From contig JBAROV010000141.1 in NCBI GenBank assembly GCA_049642465.1, forward strand, positions 48,297-112,296: 64,000 nucleotides of DNA, written 5' to 3'. Below are positions 35,509 to 44,464 of this stretch, one piece after another. Both the position numbers and the translations under genes were made by a program. Below the pieces are notes generated by a model, which was given only the letters and a program-made list of their open reading frames with translations, ran no database searches and was not told the origin of the DNA. Numbering within the stretch: position 1 is the stretch's first letter; each line of letters starts with the position of its first letter. Origin of the DNA: CAWDPQ01 sp049642465. Lineage in GTDB: Bacteria; Acidobacteriota; Vicinamibacteria; Vicinamibacterales; 2-12-FULL-66-21.

Positions 35509-36525
35509 GTGATTGCGCGTGACGAAGCCGAGCGTATGGCGGCGCTGCGACGGTATCGCATCCTCGACACCGAGCCCGAGCGGAGTTTCGACGATCTCGC
35601 CCTGCTCGCGTCCCACATCTGCGGCACGCCGATGGCGCTGATCACGCTGGTGGACGAGCGTCGCCAGTGGTTCAAGTCGCGGGTTGGGGTGTCCGTCACG
35701 GAAACGTCTCGAGCGATCTCGTTCTGCACGCATGCGATCCAGCAGACGGATCTCTTCGTCGTGCCGGATGCCACACGCGATGAGCGTTTCAAGAACAACC
35801 CCCAGGTCACCGGCGACGCGCACATCCGATTTTATGCCGGCGCTCCGCTGGTCACGCCGGACGGCCATGCGCTCGGCACGCTCTGTGTCGTTGACCGGGT
35901 GTCTCGGACGTTGACCCCAGAACAACTCGAGGCGCTCGACGCCCTGCGTCGCCAGGTGCAGACGCAGCTCCAGTTGCGATTGAATCTGTCTGAGCTGCAA
36001 CTCGCACTCGACCAACGCGACCGCGCCGAAGCAGCGCAAACCGAACTCATCGACGAATTGCGCACGGCTCATGCCAACGTCCGCCGATTGAGCGCGCTGA
36101 TACCGTTCTGCTCTACCTGTCAGTTCACGGTCACCATCCCGGCGGATCCGGCGGCCATTCCCACCGTCACCGACGGGGTGACGCACGTTCTCGAAGAGAA
36201 GGGGTGGCCCGAGGAGGACGTGATGGCGGTGGAGCTGGCACTTCAGGAGGCTGTGGCCAACGCGATTCGACACGGCTGCCGCGGCGATCAGACGAAAGAG
36301 CTGCAGTGCTCGGTGTCGTGCGACGAATCTGGAGAAGTCGTGATCACGGTCAGAGATCCGGGCAGCGGCTTCAATCCCGATGCTGTGCCGGATCCGATCG
36401 AGCCAGAGAACCTTCTGAAAGCGAGCGGCCGTGGCATCTTTCTCATCAACGGTTTGATGGACGAAGTGCAGTTTGCCGACGGCGGCCGCGAAGTCCAGAT
36501 GAAGAAGCGGGCGCCCAGCCACTGA
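35509..36525 (+). CDS. GAF-domain anti-sigma/STAS kinase (RsbW-like HATPase)
   Basis: 338 residues from GTG 35509. A GAF domain (about 20-160; SFDDLALLASHICGTPMALITL, FYAGAPLVTPDGHALGTLCVVD), a short coiled coil (about 165-205), then the motif LIPFCSTCQ and an RsbW/SpoIIAB-type ATPase (about 205-335) with N-box EAVANAIRHG, DPGSGFN and the GRGIFLI loop. The GAF domain would sense a small molecule or redox state and control phosphorylation of the upstream STAS protein. No SpoIIE phosphatase or sigma factor is in the window, so the output is open. Confidence 0.9.
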   Translation: MIARDEAERMAALRRYRILDTEPERSFDDLALLASHICGTPMALITLVDERRQWFKSRVGVSVTETSRAISFCTHAIQQTDLFVVPDATRDERFKNNPQVTGDAHIRFYAGAPLVTPDGHALGTLCVVDRVSRTLTPEQLEALDALRRQVQTQLQLRLNLSELQLALDQRDRAEAAQTELIDELRTAHANVRRLSALIPFCSTCQFTVTIPADPAAIPTVTDGVTHVLEEKGWPEEDVMAVELALQEAVANAIRHGCRGDQTKELQCSVSCDESGEVVITVRDPGSGFNPDAVPDPIEPENLLKASGRGIFLINGLMDEVQFADGGREVQMKKRAPSH

Positions 36526-36547
36526 CTCGCAGAGCGGATCCGACCTC

Positions 36548-37864
36548 GTGACGCTCCTCGCCCGCAGGTGGGCCGCGCTCCTCGCACTCCTGTTCCTGTT
36601 CGTCGCCTGTCGCGCGCCTCACTCGACCAATCGCGCAGCAGTCCATTCACCAGCCAACGCTCGTGGAAGTGGCGGCGTCAATCATGTCGATCAGCGGGAC
36701 AAGCCCCATGTAATCCTCGTCTCCTTCGATGGCTTCAAGCCTGAGTATCTCGACCGCTTCGAGCTGCCTGGCTTTCGTCGAGTCATCGAGCGCGGCGTAC
36801 TCGCGCAGGCGATGATTCCGGTCTTTCCCTCACTGACGTTCCCAAATCACTACTCGCTCGTAACCGGCCTGTATCCCGAACATCACGGCCTCGTCGAGAA
36901 CACGTTTCACGATCCCGAACGCAATCGCACGTATTCAATTCGGGATCAGGAGGCGGTGTCGGACGGGACCTGGTATCGCGGCGAGCCGATTTGGGTGACG
37001 GCAGAAACGCAGGGCATGGTCGCGGCTTGTTTCTTCTGGCCTGGATCCGAAGCCGCCATCCACGGCGTGCGCCCCACGATCTGGAACAAGTACGACGGCA
37101 GCATCCCCAACGAGACGCGCGTCCAAACCGTACTCGAGTGGCTTCGCCTGCCTCCGGAGCGGCGGCCCCATCTCATTACTTTGTACTTCAGCGAGCTCGA
37201 TGTGGTCTCGCACCGAGGCCAGCTCGACGTTCCGGCAATCGCGCAGGCCACAAAATCGCTCGACCGCGCCCTCGACGCGCTCGTGACGGGGATCGATTCG
37301 CTGCCGATTCGTGAGCAGGTCTACCTGCTCCTCACCTCCGATCACGGGATGGCGGAGACGTCGGGGCCGCACACGGTGATGCTCAACGACCTGATCGACA
37401 CGGCGTCGGTCGTGGTGGGCTACGACGGCCCGATTGCGGGGCTGCACGTGAACGGAGGTGTTTCGGAGGCTCGTCGCATCAGGGATCAGATCAACTCACG
37501 GCTTCACCATGGCCGCGCACACCTTCGCGCGGAAGTACCGGAGCAGCATCACTTCCGCGCCGATCCTCGCATCGGCGACATCGTCATCATCATGGATGAA
37601 CCGTGGATGCTGCTTGGCTCTCCACCAGTTTTGAGTTTGCTCCGTGAGCGCTGGGGTAATCACGGGTGGGATCCGTCGCTGCCTTCAATGCATGCCATCT
37701 TCATGATGGCCGGTCCCAACATTCCTGGCGGCGTCACGATCCCGGCTGTTCACAACATCGACGTGTATCCGCTCATGACCGAACTGCTCGGTCTGCGCCC
37801 GGCTCAGCCCATCGATGGGCGTGCGGGGCGGATTCGGGAACTGATTTCGAACGCCTCTCGCTGA
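36548..37864 (+). CDS. Exported nucleotide pyrophosphatase/phosphodiesterase (NPP) family protein
   Basis: 438 residues from GTG 36548; signal peptide with C21 in LFVAC suggesting a lipoprotein. The alkaline-phosphatase-fold sites are VSFDGFKPEYL (metal), the nucleophile motif VFPSLTFPNHYSLVTGLYPE with Thr as nucleophile, LYFSELDVVSHRGQ and LTSDHGMAE, all typical of ENPP enzymes that cleave nucleotide or phospholipid phosphodiesters. Nothing is missing. It follows the anti-sigma kinase gene by 22 bp and may be in the same transcript. Confidence 0.9.
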   Translation: MTLLARRWAALLALLFLFVACRAPHSTNRAAVHSPANARGSGGVNHVDQRDKPHVILVSFDGFKPEYLDRFELPGFRRVIERGVLAQAMIPVFPSLTFPNHYSLVTGLYPEHHGLVENTFHDPERNRTYSIRDQEAVSDGTWYRGEPIWVTAETQGMVAACFFWPGSEAAIHGVRPTIWNKYDGSIPNETRVQTVLEWLRLPPERRPHLITLYFSELDVVSHRGQLDVPAIAQATKSLDRALDALVTGIDSLPIREQVYLLLTSDHGMAETSGPHTVMLNDLIDTASVVVGYDGPIAGLHVNGGVSEARRIRDQINSRLHHGRAHLRAEVPEQHHFRADPRIGDIVIIMDEPWMLLGSPPVLSLLRERWGNHGWDPSLPSMHAIFMMAGPNIPGGVTIPAVHNIDVYPLMTELLGLRPAQPIDGRAGRIRELISNASR

Positions 37865-37975
37865 AACGCTGCAAGGACCACACGCCGTCTGGCAGACCCA
37901 CGATATAGCTGAGGCCGCGAGACTCCGGACCCGGTATGGCACTTGCTGCCTTCAGAACCGAATCGGAGGTTATTG

Positions 37976-38647
37976 ATGAAAGCGATGAACAGATTTGCGG
38001 CAATTGGCGTGCTCTTGGCCTGTGCGGGGTGCGCGGACACGATGCGGGACAACCCGCCGAGTACGAACCCCAATGACACACCGGTCGGCACGAGCGGCAC
38101 GGTAAGCTCGACCGCCCCGACTGAGCCCGTGCAAATCGAGAACTCCAAGCCAGGCGTGATTCCTGTTGGTCAGGAGCTGGACGTCCGCTTGCAGACGGCA
38201 CTCAACTCGGGCACGGCCACGACCGAGCAGCGATTTGAAGCAACCACGGCTGTCGATCTGAAACAGGGAAACACCGTGCTAGTCCCTGCGGGAGCGACCG
38301 TACGAGGCATCGTCAGCAGCGTTGAACCAGCCGGAAAGATCGATCGCTCCGGTAAAATGACGCTCGCTTTCGATCAACTGACGATCAACGGACGCGACTA
38401 TCCAATCCGCGGCCTCGCGACGCAGGTCTACGAAAGCGGCGGCATCCGTGAAGAAGCGAAGACGGTTGGCACGGCCGGCGCGGTTGGCGCGATCGTCGGC
38501 GGCATCATCGGCGGGCTGAAAGGCGCGCTCATCGGTGCCGCGGTTGGCAGCGGTGGCGTGATTGCGGCAACGGAAGGCAAGGATATCGAGCTGAAGCCAG
38601 GCACGATCATCCGCGTCAGGATGGATCAGCCAGTCCAGATCCGCTGA
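37976..38647 (+). CDS. Glycine-zipper lipoprotein
   Basis: 223 residues from ATG 37976 (GGAGG six bases upstream). Lipobox L-L-A-C-A-G-C ends the signal peptide. After a Thr/Pro/Ser linker comes a domain (IPVGQELDVRLQTALNSGTA, VLVPAGATVRGIVSSVEPAG) of the kind that resembles TrbI-like or resistance-associated beta-sandwich repeats, followed by a Gly-rich zipper (AGAVGAIVGGIIGGLKGALI, GAAVGSGG) that could insert in or oligomerise at a membrane. Function unknown. Confidence 0.8.
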   Translation: MKAMNRFAAIGVLLACAGCADTMRDNPPSTNPNDTPVGTSGTVSSTAPTEPVQIENSKPGVIPVGQELDVRLQTALNSGTATTEQRFEATTAVDLKQGNTVLVPAGATVRGIVSSVEPAGKIDRSGKMTLAFDQLTINGRDYPIRGLATQVYESGGIREEAKTVGTAGAVGAIVGGIIGGLKGALIGAAVGSGGVIAATEGKDIELKPGTIIRVRMDQPVQIR

Positions 38648-38720
38648 AGCTATCCGGATTCTGAGGTTCACGGCCCGCTCCTTCTCGGTGGTAGACTCCC
38701 CGACTTGAAGGAGCGGTGCC

Positions 38721-39665
38721 ATGAACGAATCTCGCAGAACGTTTCTGAAAACGGTGGGCGCGGCCGCCGCTGTCACGGCACTCCCCGCGCCCGCCGCTGC
38801 AATCGATCAGATCAAACGTCGCGGCGGCCCTCAGATGCAGCTGAGTCTGGCCGCCTATTCTTTCCGCAAGTACTTCACCGACTATCGACGCGGCGGCGCC
38901 ACCGCCAAAAAGGGGGCCTGGGGTCTCGAGGATTTTGTCGATCTGTGCGCGGAGTATGGGCTGCCCGGAACCGAACTGACGTCCTATTACGTGCCTGAAC
39001 CGCTCCCCGATCGATATCTTCAGCGACTCCGGCGTCGGGCCCTGCTGGCCGGCTTGACTGTGTCGGGCACCGCGATCGGCAACACCTTCACGCATCCGGC
39101 GGGTACCGAGCGCGACAAGGAGATCGCGTATACCAAGCTCTGGGTCGATCGCGCAGCCGACATGGGAGCGCCGACCATCCGCATCTTCGCCGGCAATCTG
39201 CAGAAGGGAACCACCGAGGCGCAGGCCCGTCAGTTGACGATTGACGCCATCCGCGAGTGTTGCGATTACGCCGGCCGCAAGGGCGTCATCCTCGCGCTCG
39301 AGAATCACGGGGGCATCGTCAGCACCGCCGAGCAGTTGCTCTCCGTCGTCCGCGAGATCGACTCCGAATGGTTCGGCGTCAACTGGGACAGCGGGAATTT
39401 CCATAGCGACGATGCGTATGGCGAGTTGAAGGCGATTGCGCCGTACGCCGTCACCGCGCAGATCAAGACGAAGGTTGGGGGAAAGCCGGCGGATCTGGCA
39501 CGCGTCGTCAAGATTCTTCAGGACGTCAACTATCGCGGTTGGGTTGCGCTCGAGTACGAGGACGAGGAAGAACCGAAGGTCGCGGTGCCCCGATATCTCG
39601 CGGAGCTTCGCAGACTCGTTGCGTTCGGGCGTTCGACCTCAAACGTCGATTTGGTTTCTGCTTGA
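38721..39665 (+). CDS. Tat-exported TIM-barrel sugar phosphate isomerase/epimerase-like protein
   Basis: 314 residues, ATG 38721 with GAAGGAGCG upstream. The N-terminus SRRTFLK then AAAAVTALPAP is a Tat signal. The remainder is an AP-endonuclease-2/xylose-isomerase-like TIM barrel: LAAYSFRKYF, LEDFVDLCAEYGLPGTELT, KGVILALENHGG, FGVNWDSGNFHS and VALEYEDEEE supply the metal-binding Glu/Asp/His set. Acidobacteria use such exported proteins on sugars or polyols outside the cytoplasm; substrate not readable. Unrelated in detail to the second such gene at 44465. Confidence 0.88.
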   Translation: MNESRRTFLKTVGAAAAVTALPAPAAAIDQIKRRGGPQMQLSLAAYSFRKYFTDYRRGGATAKKGAWGLEDFVDLCAEYGLPGTELTSYYVPEPLPDRYLQRLRRRALLAGLTVSGTAIGNTFTHPAGTERDKEIAYTKLWVDRAADMGAPTIRIFAGNLQKGTTEAQARQLTIDAIRECCDYAGRKGVILALENHGGIVSTAEQLLSVVREIDSEWFGVNWDSGNFHSDDAYGELKAIAPYAVTAQIKTKVGGKPADLARVVKILQDVNYRGWVALEYEDEEEPKVAVPRYLAELRRLVAFGRSTSNVDLVSA

Positions 39666-39862
39666 CGCAAAAGAGATGTGGGTTCATGCTGGCCTCGACT
39701 CGCCTTCGTCAAGGAGGCATGTGTGAGCGAACCACCGGGCTAGAAGCGGTCTCACGGGGTTCTGCCGCAATCGCGCCGCGTTGCTTACGGATTGACTTCC
39801 GAGCACACGGTCCCAACCACTTCAGGCGTCAGAACCCCGCGCAGCCTCTCTCACTCACCTCG

Positions 39863-41935
39863 CTAACGATTCGCGACTGACCCGCGAACCGCACGATTTG
39901 GCAACCGCACGGTGAAGCACGCTCCACGCGGGTCGCGATTCGTCGCGGTAATCGTTCCCCCGTGGAGCTGTACCAGGTTTTGACTGATGGCCAGGCCGAG
40001 ACCGAGGCCGCCATGTTCGCGCGTCATCGATGAATCAGCCTGTCTGAACTGCTCGAACACATAGGGCAGAAAATCCTCGGCAATTCCCGGCCCATCGTCT
40101 TGGACCCGCACCTCAATGAGTTCCTGTTTCGTTTCGACTTGCGCATCGACGGCAATGTGTCCGCGGCGCGATACGAACCTTGCGGCATTTGATAAGAGGT
40201 TCAAGAACACCTGCTGGAGCCGCTGCAAGTCTCCGATCACGATCGCGTCGTCTGGGATTCGCACGCGCACGTCGATCTGTTTGGATTCGATGATCGGCCG
40301 CAGAATGTCCAGCGCACCATTGATGACCGTGGCCATCGCGACGGGACGTGAGTCGATGCTCAGGGTTCCGCTGCGAATGCGGGCGACGTCGAGAATGTCG
40401 GAGACAAGCTGCGCCTGCACCGCCGCATTGCGGTGAATGGCTTCCAGACCTTTCATGTGCAGCTCCTCGTCTCGCGGGTGATCTTTGAGCATGTGACTCC
40501 AGCCGAGGAGCGCGTTGAGCGGAGTTCGCAGTTCGTGCGAGAGTGTGGCGAGGAACTGATCCTTCATGCGGCTCGCCTCCTCCGCTTCCCGGCGCGCCGC
40601 CTGTTCCCTCACGAGCTGAAAGCGTTCCTCTTCGGCCCGCTTGAGCTCCGTGATGTCATGCCCGACCCCGTGCATGCGGATCGCGCGACCTTGGGTGTCA
40701 AGCACCACACGGCCACGTGCGTGGAGTACGCGCACGGTGCCATCCGGCCTGACGTTTCGGTGCTCGAACGTGAAGGGTTCCCCTGTTTGCGCAGAACGGC
40801 CGACAGTCTCCTGCACCAGAGCACGATCGTCGGGGTGGACGCGCTCGATGTACTGTTCGTAGGTGATGGGATCTCCCGCCGTCAGTCCGTAGAGACGGTA
40901 CAATTCGTCGGACCACCAGATCGAGTTGTTCACGACGTCCCACTCCCAGCTGCCGACGTGCGCCACTTCCTGCGCCTCGACGAGTCGGCCGTGCAGTCGC
41001 AAGAGTTCCTCGGTGCGGCGATCGACCAGGCGCGAGAGATCCGCATTCAGCTGCCGAATTTCCTGCTCGATCTGTTGCCGCGTCGCGACTTCTGCGGCAA
41101 GCGACAGCATCACGACGCTCATGACTCCGAGATAGCCCTGGAGCAGCAACAAGGACTCGTTGGCTGTGCCGCGCGCGAATGGACCGTAGCCCTCGAGCGT
41201 CCCCGCGGTGGCAATGGCGCTCGTCGCCAGGGTCGCCAAAGTGGAGCCCCGCACCCCAAACCGCAGTGCCGCCCACAGTTGAACGGGGAGCACGGCGAAC
41301 ATGAGCGGGTACCCCCGCACGCCCGCCGACGTTGGACCAAAGATGAGATACCCGGCGAGGAGGAGGCCACTCAGCACCAGTGCGGCTTCGAGCACCCGCT
41401 CGGACTTCCTGGTCCATCGGAACTCTGCCCACGCGATGATGGCTGGCGCGACCAGTAGAGCGCCGGACAAATCCCCCAGCCACCAAGTCAGCCAAATCAT
41501 CCCCATGGATGCCGGCGGCGCCAGATCGCCCGCGACCAGGGCGGCGACTCCAATCGTTGCGGCAATCGCCGAGGCGATCGCTGCCGCAACGACATAAATA
41601 AGGATGGTGCTCGTCCGATCGAACGCGCGGATTCCATGAGCAAAGCGGCGGACCATCCAGCTGGCCGCCAGCATTTCGAGGGTGTTCCCGCATGCAATCA
41701 GAACGGAGGGAACGAACGCGCCGGTTGTGGAAAGGTTGACGAGAAAGGCGCCGAGGAAAACCGCCGGCCAGACACCTGCCCCAAACAGGAGGCAGGCCGC
41801 GATTGCGAGACCGGCAGGCGGCCAGACGGCGCTGGCGCTCCTGTTGACGAACGCGAGCGAGAGCCCGAACTGGCCCGCGCCGACATATACGGCGGCCAGG
41901 AGGAGAAGCAACCCAACCCGCCGGGCCCCTCGCAT
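39863..41935 (-). CDS. Sensor histidine kinase with MASE1 membrane sensor and PAS domain
   Basis: 690 residues. The first 290 residues contain about eight to nine transmembrane helices of the MASE1 type (GLSLAFVNRSASAVWPPAGLAI, WLGDLSGALLVAPAIIAW), followed by a coiled coil, a PAS-3 domain (about 325-435; WWSDELYRLYGLTAGDPITY, GVGHDITELKRAEEE), HisKA with LSHELRTPLNALLGW (His about 467) and an ATPase with QDDGPGI and GLGLGLAIS. No receiver is attached, so a separate response regulator must exist elsewhere. The gap before it (39666-39862) shows nothing recognisable. Confidence 0.92.
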   Translation of the reverse strand: MRGARRVGLLLLLAAVYVGAGQFGLSLAFVNRSASAVWPPAGLAIAACLLFGAGVWPAVFLGAFLVNLSTTGAFVPSVLIACGNTLEMLAASWMVRRFAHGIRAFDRTSTILIYVVAAAIASAIAATIGVAALVAGDLAPPASMGMIWLTWWLGDLSGALLVAPAIIAWAEFRWTRKSERVLEAALVLSGLLLAGYLIFGPTSAGVRGYPLMFAVLPVQLWAALRFGVRGSTLATLATSAIATAGTLEGYGPFARGTANESLLLLQGYLGVMSVVMLSLAAEVATRQQIEQEIRQLNADLSRLVDRRTEELLRLHGRLVEAQEVAHVGSWEWDVVNNSIWWSDELYRLYGLTAGDPITYEQYIERVHPDDRALVQETVGRSAQTGEPFTFEHRNVRPDGTVRVLHARGRVVLDTQGRAIRMHGVGHDITELKRAEEERFQLVREQAARREAEEASRMKDQFLATLSHELRTPLNALLGWSHMLKDHPRDEELHMKGLEAIHRNAAVQAQLVSDILDVARIRSGTLSIDSRPVAMATVINGALDILRPIIESKQIDVRVRIPDDAIVIGDLQRLQQVFLNLLSNAARFVSRRGHIAVDAQVETKQELIEVRVQDDGPGIAEDFLPYVFEQFRQADSSMTREHGGLGLGLAISQNLVQLHGGTITATNRDPRGACFTVRLPNRAVRGSVANR

Positions 41936-41947
41936 GAAGCCGAGATT

Positions 41948-42958
41948 TTAGCGCAGTTGACCTGACGTGCCCGCGGTGTCGTCTTTGAAGGCCACGTAGC
42001 TCTTGCGCGCCCGTGGCCTTGCACCAGCCTGCTTCACTTTCACTTCGAGCTTGTGCGTCTTGCCGTCCAGCTTTGATGGTTCAAAGCCCAGCGCGTACTG
42101 ACGATGAAGTTCATCTGCAACTCGGGCAAACGTGGACGCGAGATCCTCGGCCCTCGTCAGCTCGAAGTAGCCGCCTCCGGTTTCCGCCGCGATCGTCGGC
42201 AGACCAGGGTCAGGACGGCTCCCGACCACCGCTCCACCAAGTCCACCGCCAAAACCCCCGCCGAACCCGCCGCGACGGCCAAATCCACCGCCTCCACTCG
42301 GCGGCATCGTACTGGCGAGCCCCACGGCGTAGATCATGACGTTCTCGCGCTGTGCGCGCTCCATCACGTCCACCAGCGTCTGGTTGTTCAGCTTGAAGTT
42401 CATCGGATTGTCGTCGCCGTCGGTGAAGACAAGCACCACGCGGCGCCCGTCCTCTTTCAGGAGGCTCGTAATACCAACGTTTACCGCATTCCAGAGCGGC
42501 GTGGGCCCCTCATCCTGCAGTTCGGTGCGAAGGATCCGGATCATCTCCTCCGGGTCGCCCGTGAACGTCTCGGGATCCACCTGGATGCGTGCCGCAAAGC
42601 TGCCAATGCGCGCCTTGTCACCCGGTCGCAGCCGGCGGACGAACGCCTCGCCCGCGGCCTGCACCAGCCTGAAGTTGGAAGCCATGCTGCCGCTGCGATC
42701 GAGCATCATCACGACCGTAATCGGCTGAATTTCGTTGGAGAAGACGGTTGTCGGCTGCAGCTTGCCGTTGTCGAAAATCTCAAACGCTTCGCGTTCGAGG
42801 TCGGGAATGAGGCGCCCGCCTTTGTCGGTCACCGTCGCGTATACCGCGACCGTTCGAGCGCCCGTGCGAATAGGGCCCTGTTGTCGGGCGGCCGTCGTGA
42901 CGACGCACGCCGCGAGGACACCAAGAGCTATTAATAAGGATGAGGCCAGTGACTTCAT
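41948..42958 (-). CDS. Secreted VWFA-related domain protein (acidobacterial type)
   Basis: 336 residues from ATG 42958, signal sequence LLIALGVLAACVVTTAARQQ. The VWA domain follows the acidobacterial VWFA-related layout: VYATVTDKGGRLIPDLEREA, then the MIDAS motif D-R-S-G-S-M-A-S, and VLVFTDGDDNPM. A Gly-rich insert (about residues 220-245, GGGGFGRRGGFGGGFGGG) interrupts the domain before GLPTIAAETGGGYFEL. Longer upstream codons lie over the promoter region. Function of the family is unknown; a metal-dependent adhesion role is assumed. Confidence 0.88.
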   Translation of the reverse strand: MKSLASSLLIALGVLAACVVTTAARQQGPIRTGARTVAVYATVTDKGGRLIPDLEREAFEIFDNGKLQPTTVFSNEIQPITVVMMLDRSGSMASNFRLVQAAGEAFVRRLRPGDKARIGSFAARIQVDPETFTGDPEEMIRILRTELQDEGPTPLWNAVNVGITSLLKEDGRRVVLVFTDGDDNPMNFKLNNQTLVDVMERAQRENVMIYAVGLASTMPPSGGGGFGRRGGFGGGFGGGLGGAVVGSRPDPGLPTIAAETGGGYFELTRAEDLASTFARVADELHRQYALGFEPSKLDGKTHKLEVKVKQAGARPRARKSYVAFKDDTAGTSGQLR

Positions 42959-43083
42959 AAGGGTGCTCGAGGACTCGCGGCAGGCTGGCCTTCTCAGTAT
43001 CGCACGATTGCGCAGGTAATCGATCTCGCGCATTGACACTGAGCACCGCGCTCTATACAACTGCTCGGATCAGGAGGCGGAAG

Positions 43084-43548
43084 ATGGCAATTACCGTGAA
43101 ATCGATCACCCTGTGGCGACGCGAGATCGAGCACCGACCGGGGGCCCTGGCCGAGACGCTCGCCCCGCTCGCCGACAGCGGGATCAACCTGCAGGTACTG
43201 ATGGCGTACCGATTTCCGGGCAACGAGGAGCGCGGCGCCGTCGAGCTATTCCCGGTTTCCGGAAAGCGCGCCACGGCGGCGGCCGAGCGCGGCGGTTTCA
43301 TGGCGTACGGGATCCCGGCACTCCTCGTTGAGGGCAATGACGCTCCCGGACTCGGCGCGCGCATGTGCCGCGCGATTGCAGACGCGGGGATCAACATGGC
43401 GTTCGTCGTCGCGCAAGTGATGGGAAAGAAATTCTCGGCTGTGTTCGGCTTCGACGATCAGGAGGGAGCCCGCAGCGCCACGTCGCTCGTCAAGATGGCC
43501 GCCGCGACGCCGCGACGCCGAACCTCGAGCCGTCGAAAGCACCGATAG
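43084..43548 (+). CDS. Tandem ACT-domain protein
   Basis: 154 residues from ATG 43084 (AGGAGG upstream). Two ACT-like repeats are visible: LWRREIEHRPGALAETLAPL through the following strands, and ALLVEGNDAPGLGARMCRAI through AGINMAFVVAQVMGKKFSAV. ACT domains bind amino acids and usually regulate an attached enzyme; a stand-alone pair is probably a regulatory subunit or sensor. The C-terminus ends in a basic tail (PRRRTSSRRKHR). Divergent from the VWA gene with 125 bp between. Confidence 0.8.
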   Translation: MAITVKSITLWRREIEHRPGALAETLAPLADSGINLQVLMAYRFPGNEERGAVELFPVSGKRATAAAERGGFMAYGIPALLVEGNDAPGLGARMCRAIADAGINMAFVVAQVMGKKFSAVFGFDDQEGARSATSLVKMAAATPRRRTSSRRKHR

Positions 43549-43619
43549 AGCACTCACTGGACCCCGGCCGCGTTCTCTCTCGCGCCGCATCGACACTTCT
43601 GCCGATTCATCGGCCGTGA

Positions 43620-44390
43620 TTAGCTATCGCGTCTGACGCGGAAGGAATGGAGGGTGTTCGGAGAAGTCTCGCTCTGTGGATACAGGGGCGCGTTCGACGT
43701 GCGTAGACGAGGCAACAGCGAGGGAGCGAACGGGAGGACGCGCGCGGGCGCCACGTCGAGCAGCGTCCGAAGCAGATCCGCCTGACGTCGCTTCACGTCC
43801 GCTTCGGCGCCATCGAGCTCCGGACGATGCTGCTTCAGCCAGTCGGCTACTCTTCGCGATTCCTCCCAGGGCTTTTGCGACAACGCGCGTGATTCGGGTC
43901 GAGCGCAAATGCGAGCCTGGCGGAAAAACGCCACCTTTGCCGCGCATTCTGCTGCTTGACGCGCCGCGTCGAACACATTCGCCGCGCAACTGTGAAACGC
44001 GGCAAGAAACGCCGCGGCCGATGGTTCGCAGCGCGGCATGCCGACGGCTCGCGCCGAGTCCGCTTCGGCGCGCGCCGCTTCGCGCGCGGCCAGGAGGTAA
44101 GAGCTGGTGCCACGTCCGGCGGCCAGCCGTCCCGCTTCGAGCAGCACCTCGTGCGCCGGCCCGCGCGTAAAGTGCGCGACATCGTACGCGCACTGCCAGG
44201 CGAAGCGTCGCAGGGGAGATTCGAACGACGCGCGATACGGCGTCAGGTGGGTGCGGATGATGGCAATCATCGATGACGCATCCGCCGCATCGAGGATGGC
44301 GTCTGCCAACCCGCCCGACCGGCGCAGCAAATGCCCGGCGTCCCGCGTCTCGAGGGCAAAACCACTCATGTCGATTGACGCGGACAGCAT
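43620..44390 (-). CDS. Conserved-looking protein of unknown function
   Basis: About 256 residues taking ATG 44390 (ATG 44369 is an alternative); neither has a clear Shine-Dalgarno sequence. The protein is Ala-rich and helical (RRSGGLADAILDAADASSMI, PLRRFAWQCAYDVAHF, AAREAARAEADSARAVGMPR, FLAAFHSCAANVFDAARQAA), with five cysteines and no signal peptide or TM segment. I do not recognise a family with confidence; the helical repeats vaguely recall Imm5-like immunity proteins. It is divergent from the TIM-barrel/M55 unit (74 bp). Its third-position GC matches neighbours, so it appears to be a genuine gene. Confidence 0.6.
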   Translation of the reverse strand: MLSASIDMSGFALETRDAGHLLRRSGGLADAILDAADASSMIAIIRTHLTPYRASFESPLRRFAWQCAYDVAHFTRGPAHEVLLEAGRLAAGRGTSSYLLAAREAARAEADSARAVGMPRCEPSAAAFLAAFHSCAANVFDAARQAAECAAKVAFFRQARICARPESRALSQKPWEESRRVADWLKQHRPELDGAEADVKRRQADLLRTLLDVAPARVLPFAPSLLPRLRTSNAPLYPQSETSPNTLHSFRVRRDS

Positions 44391-44464
44391 ACGCCAAATC
44401 TGCGCAAAGGCAATCAGCGCCAGGCGATCTATGATTCGGCTCGCATCGCCGCAAAGGAGCCCAC

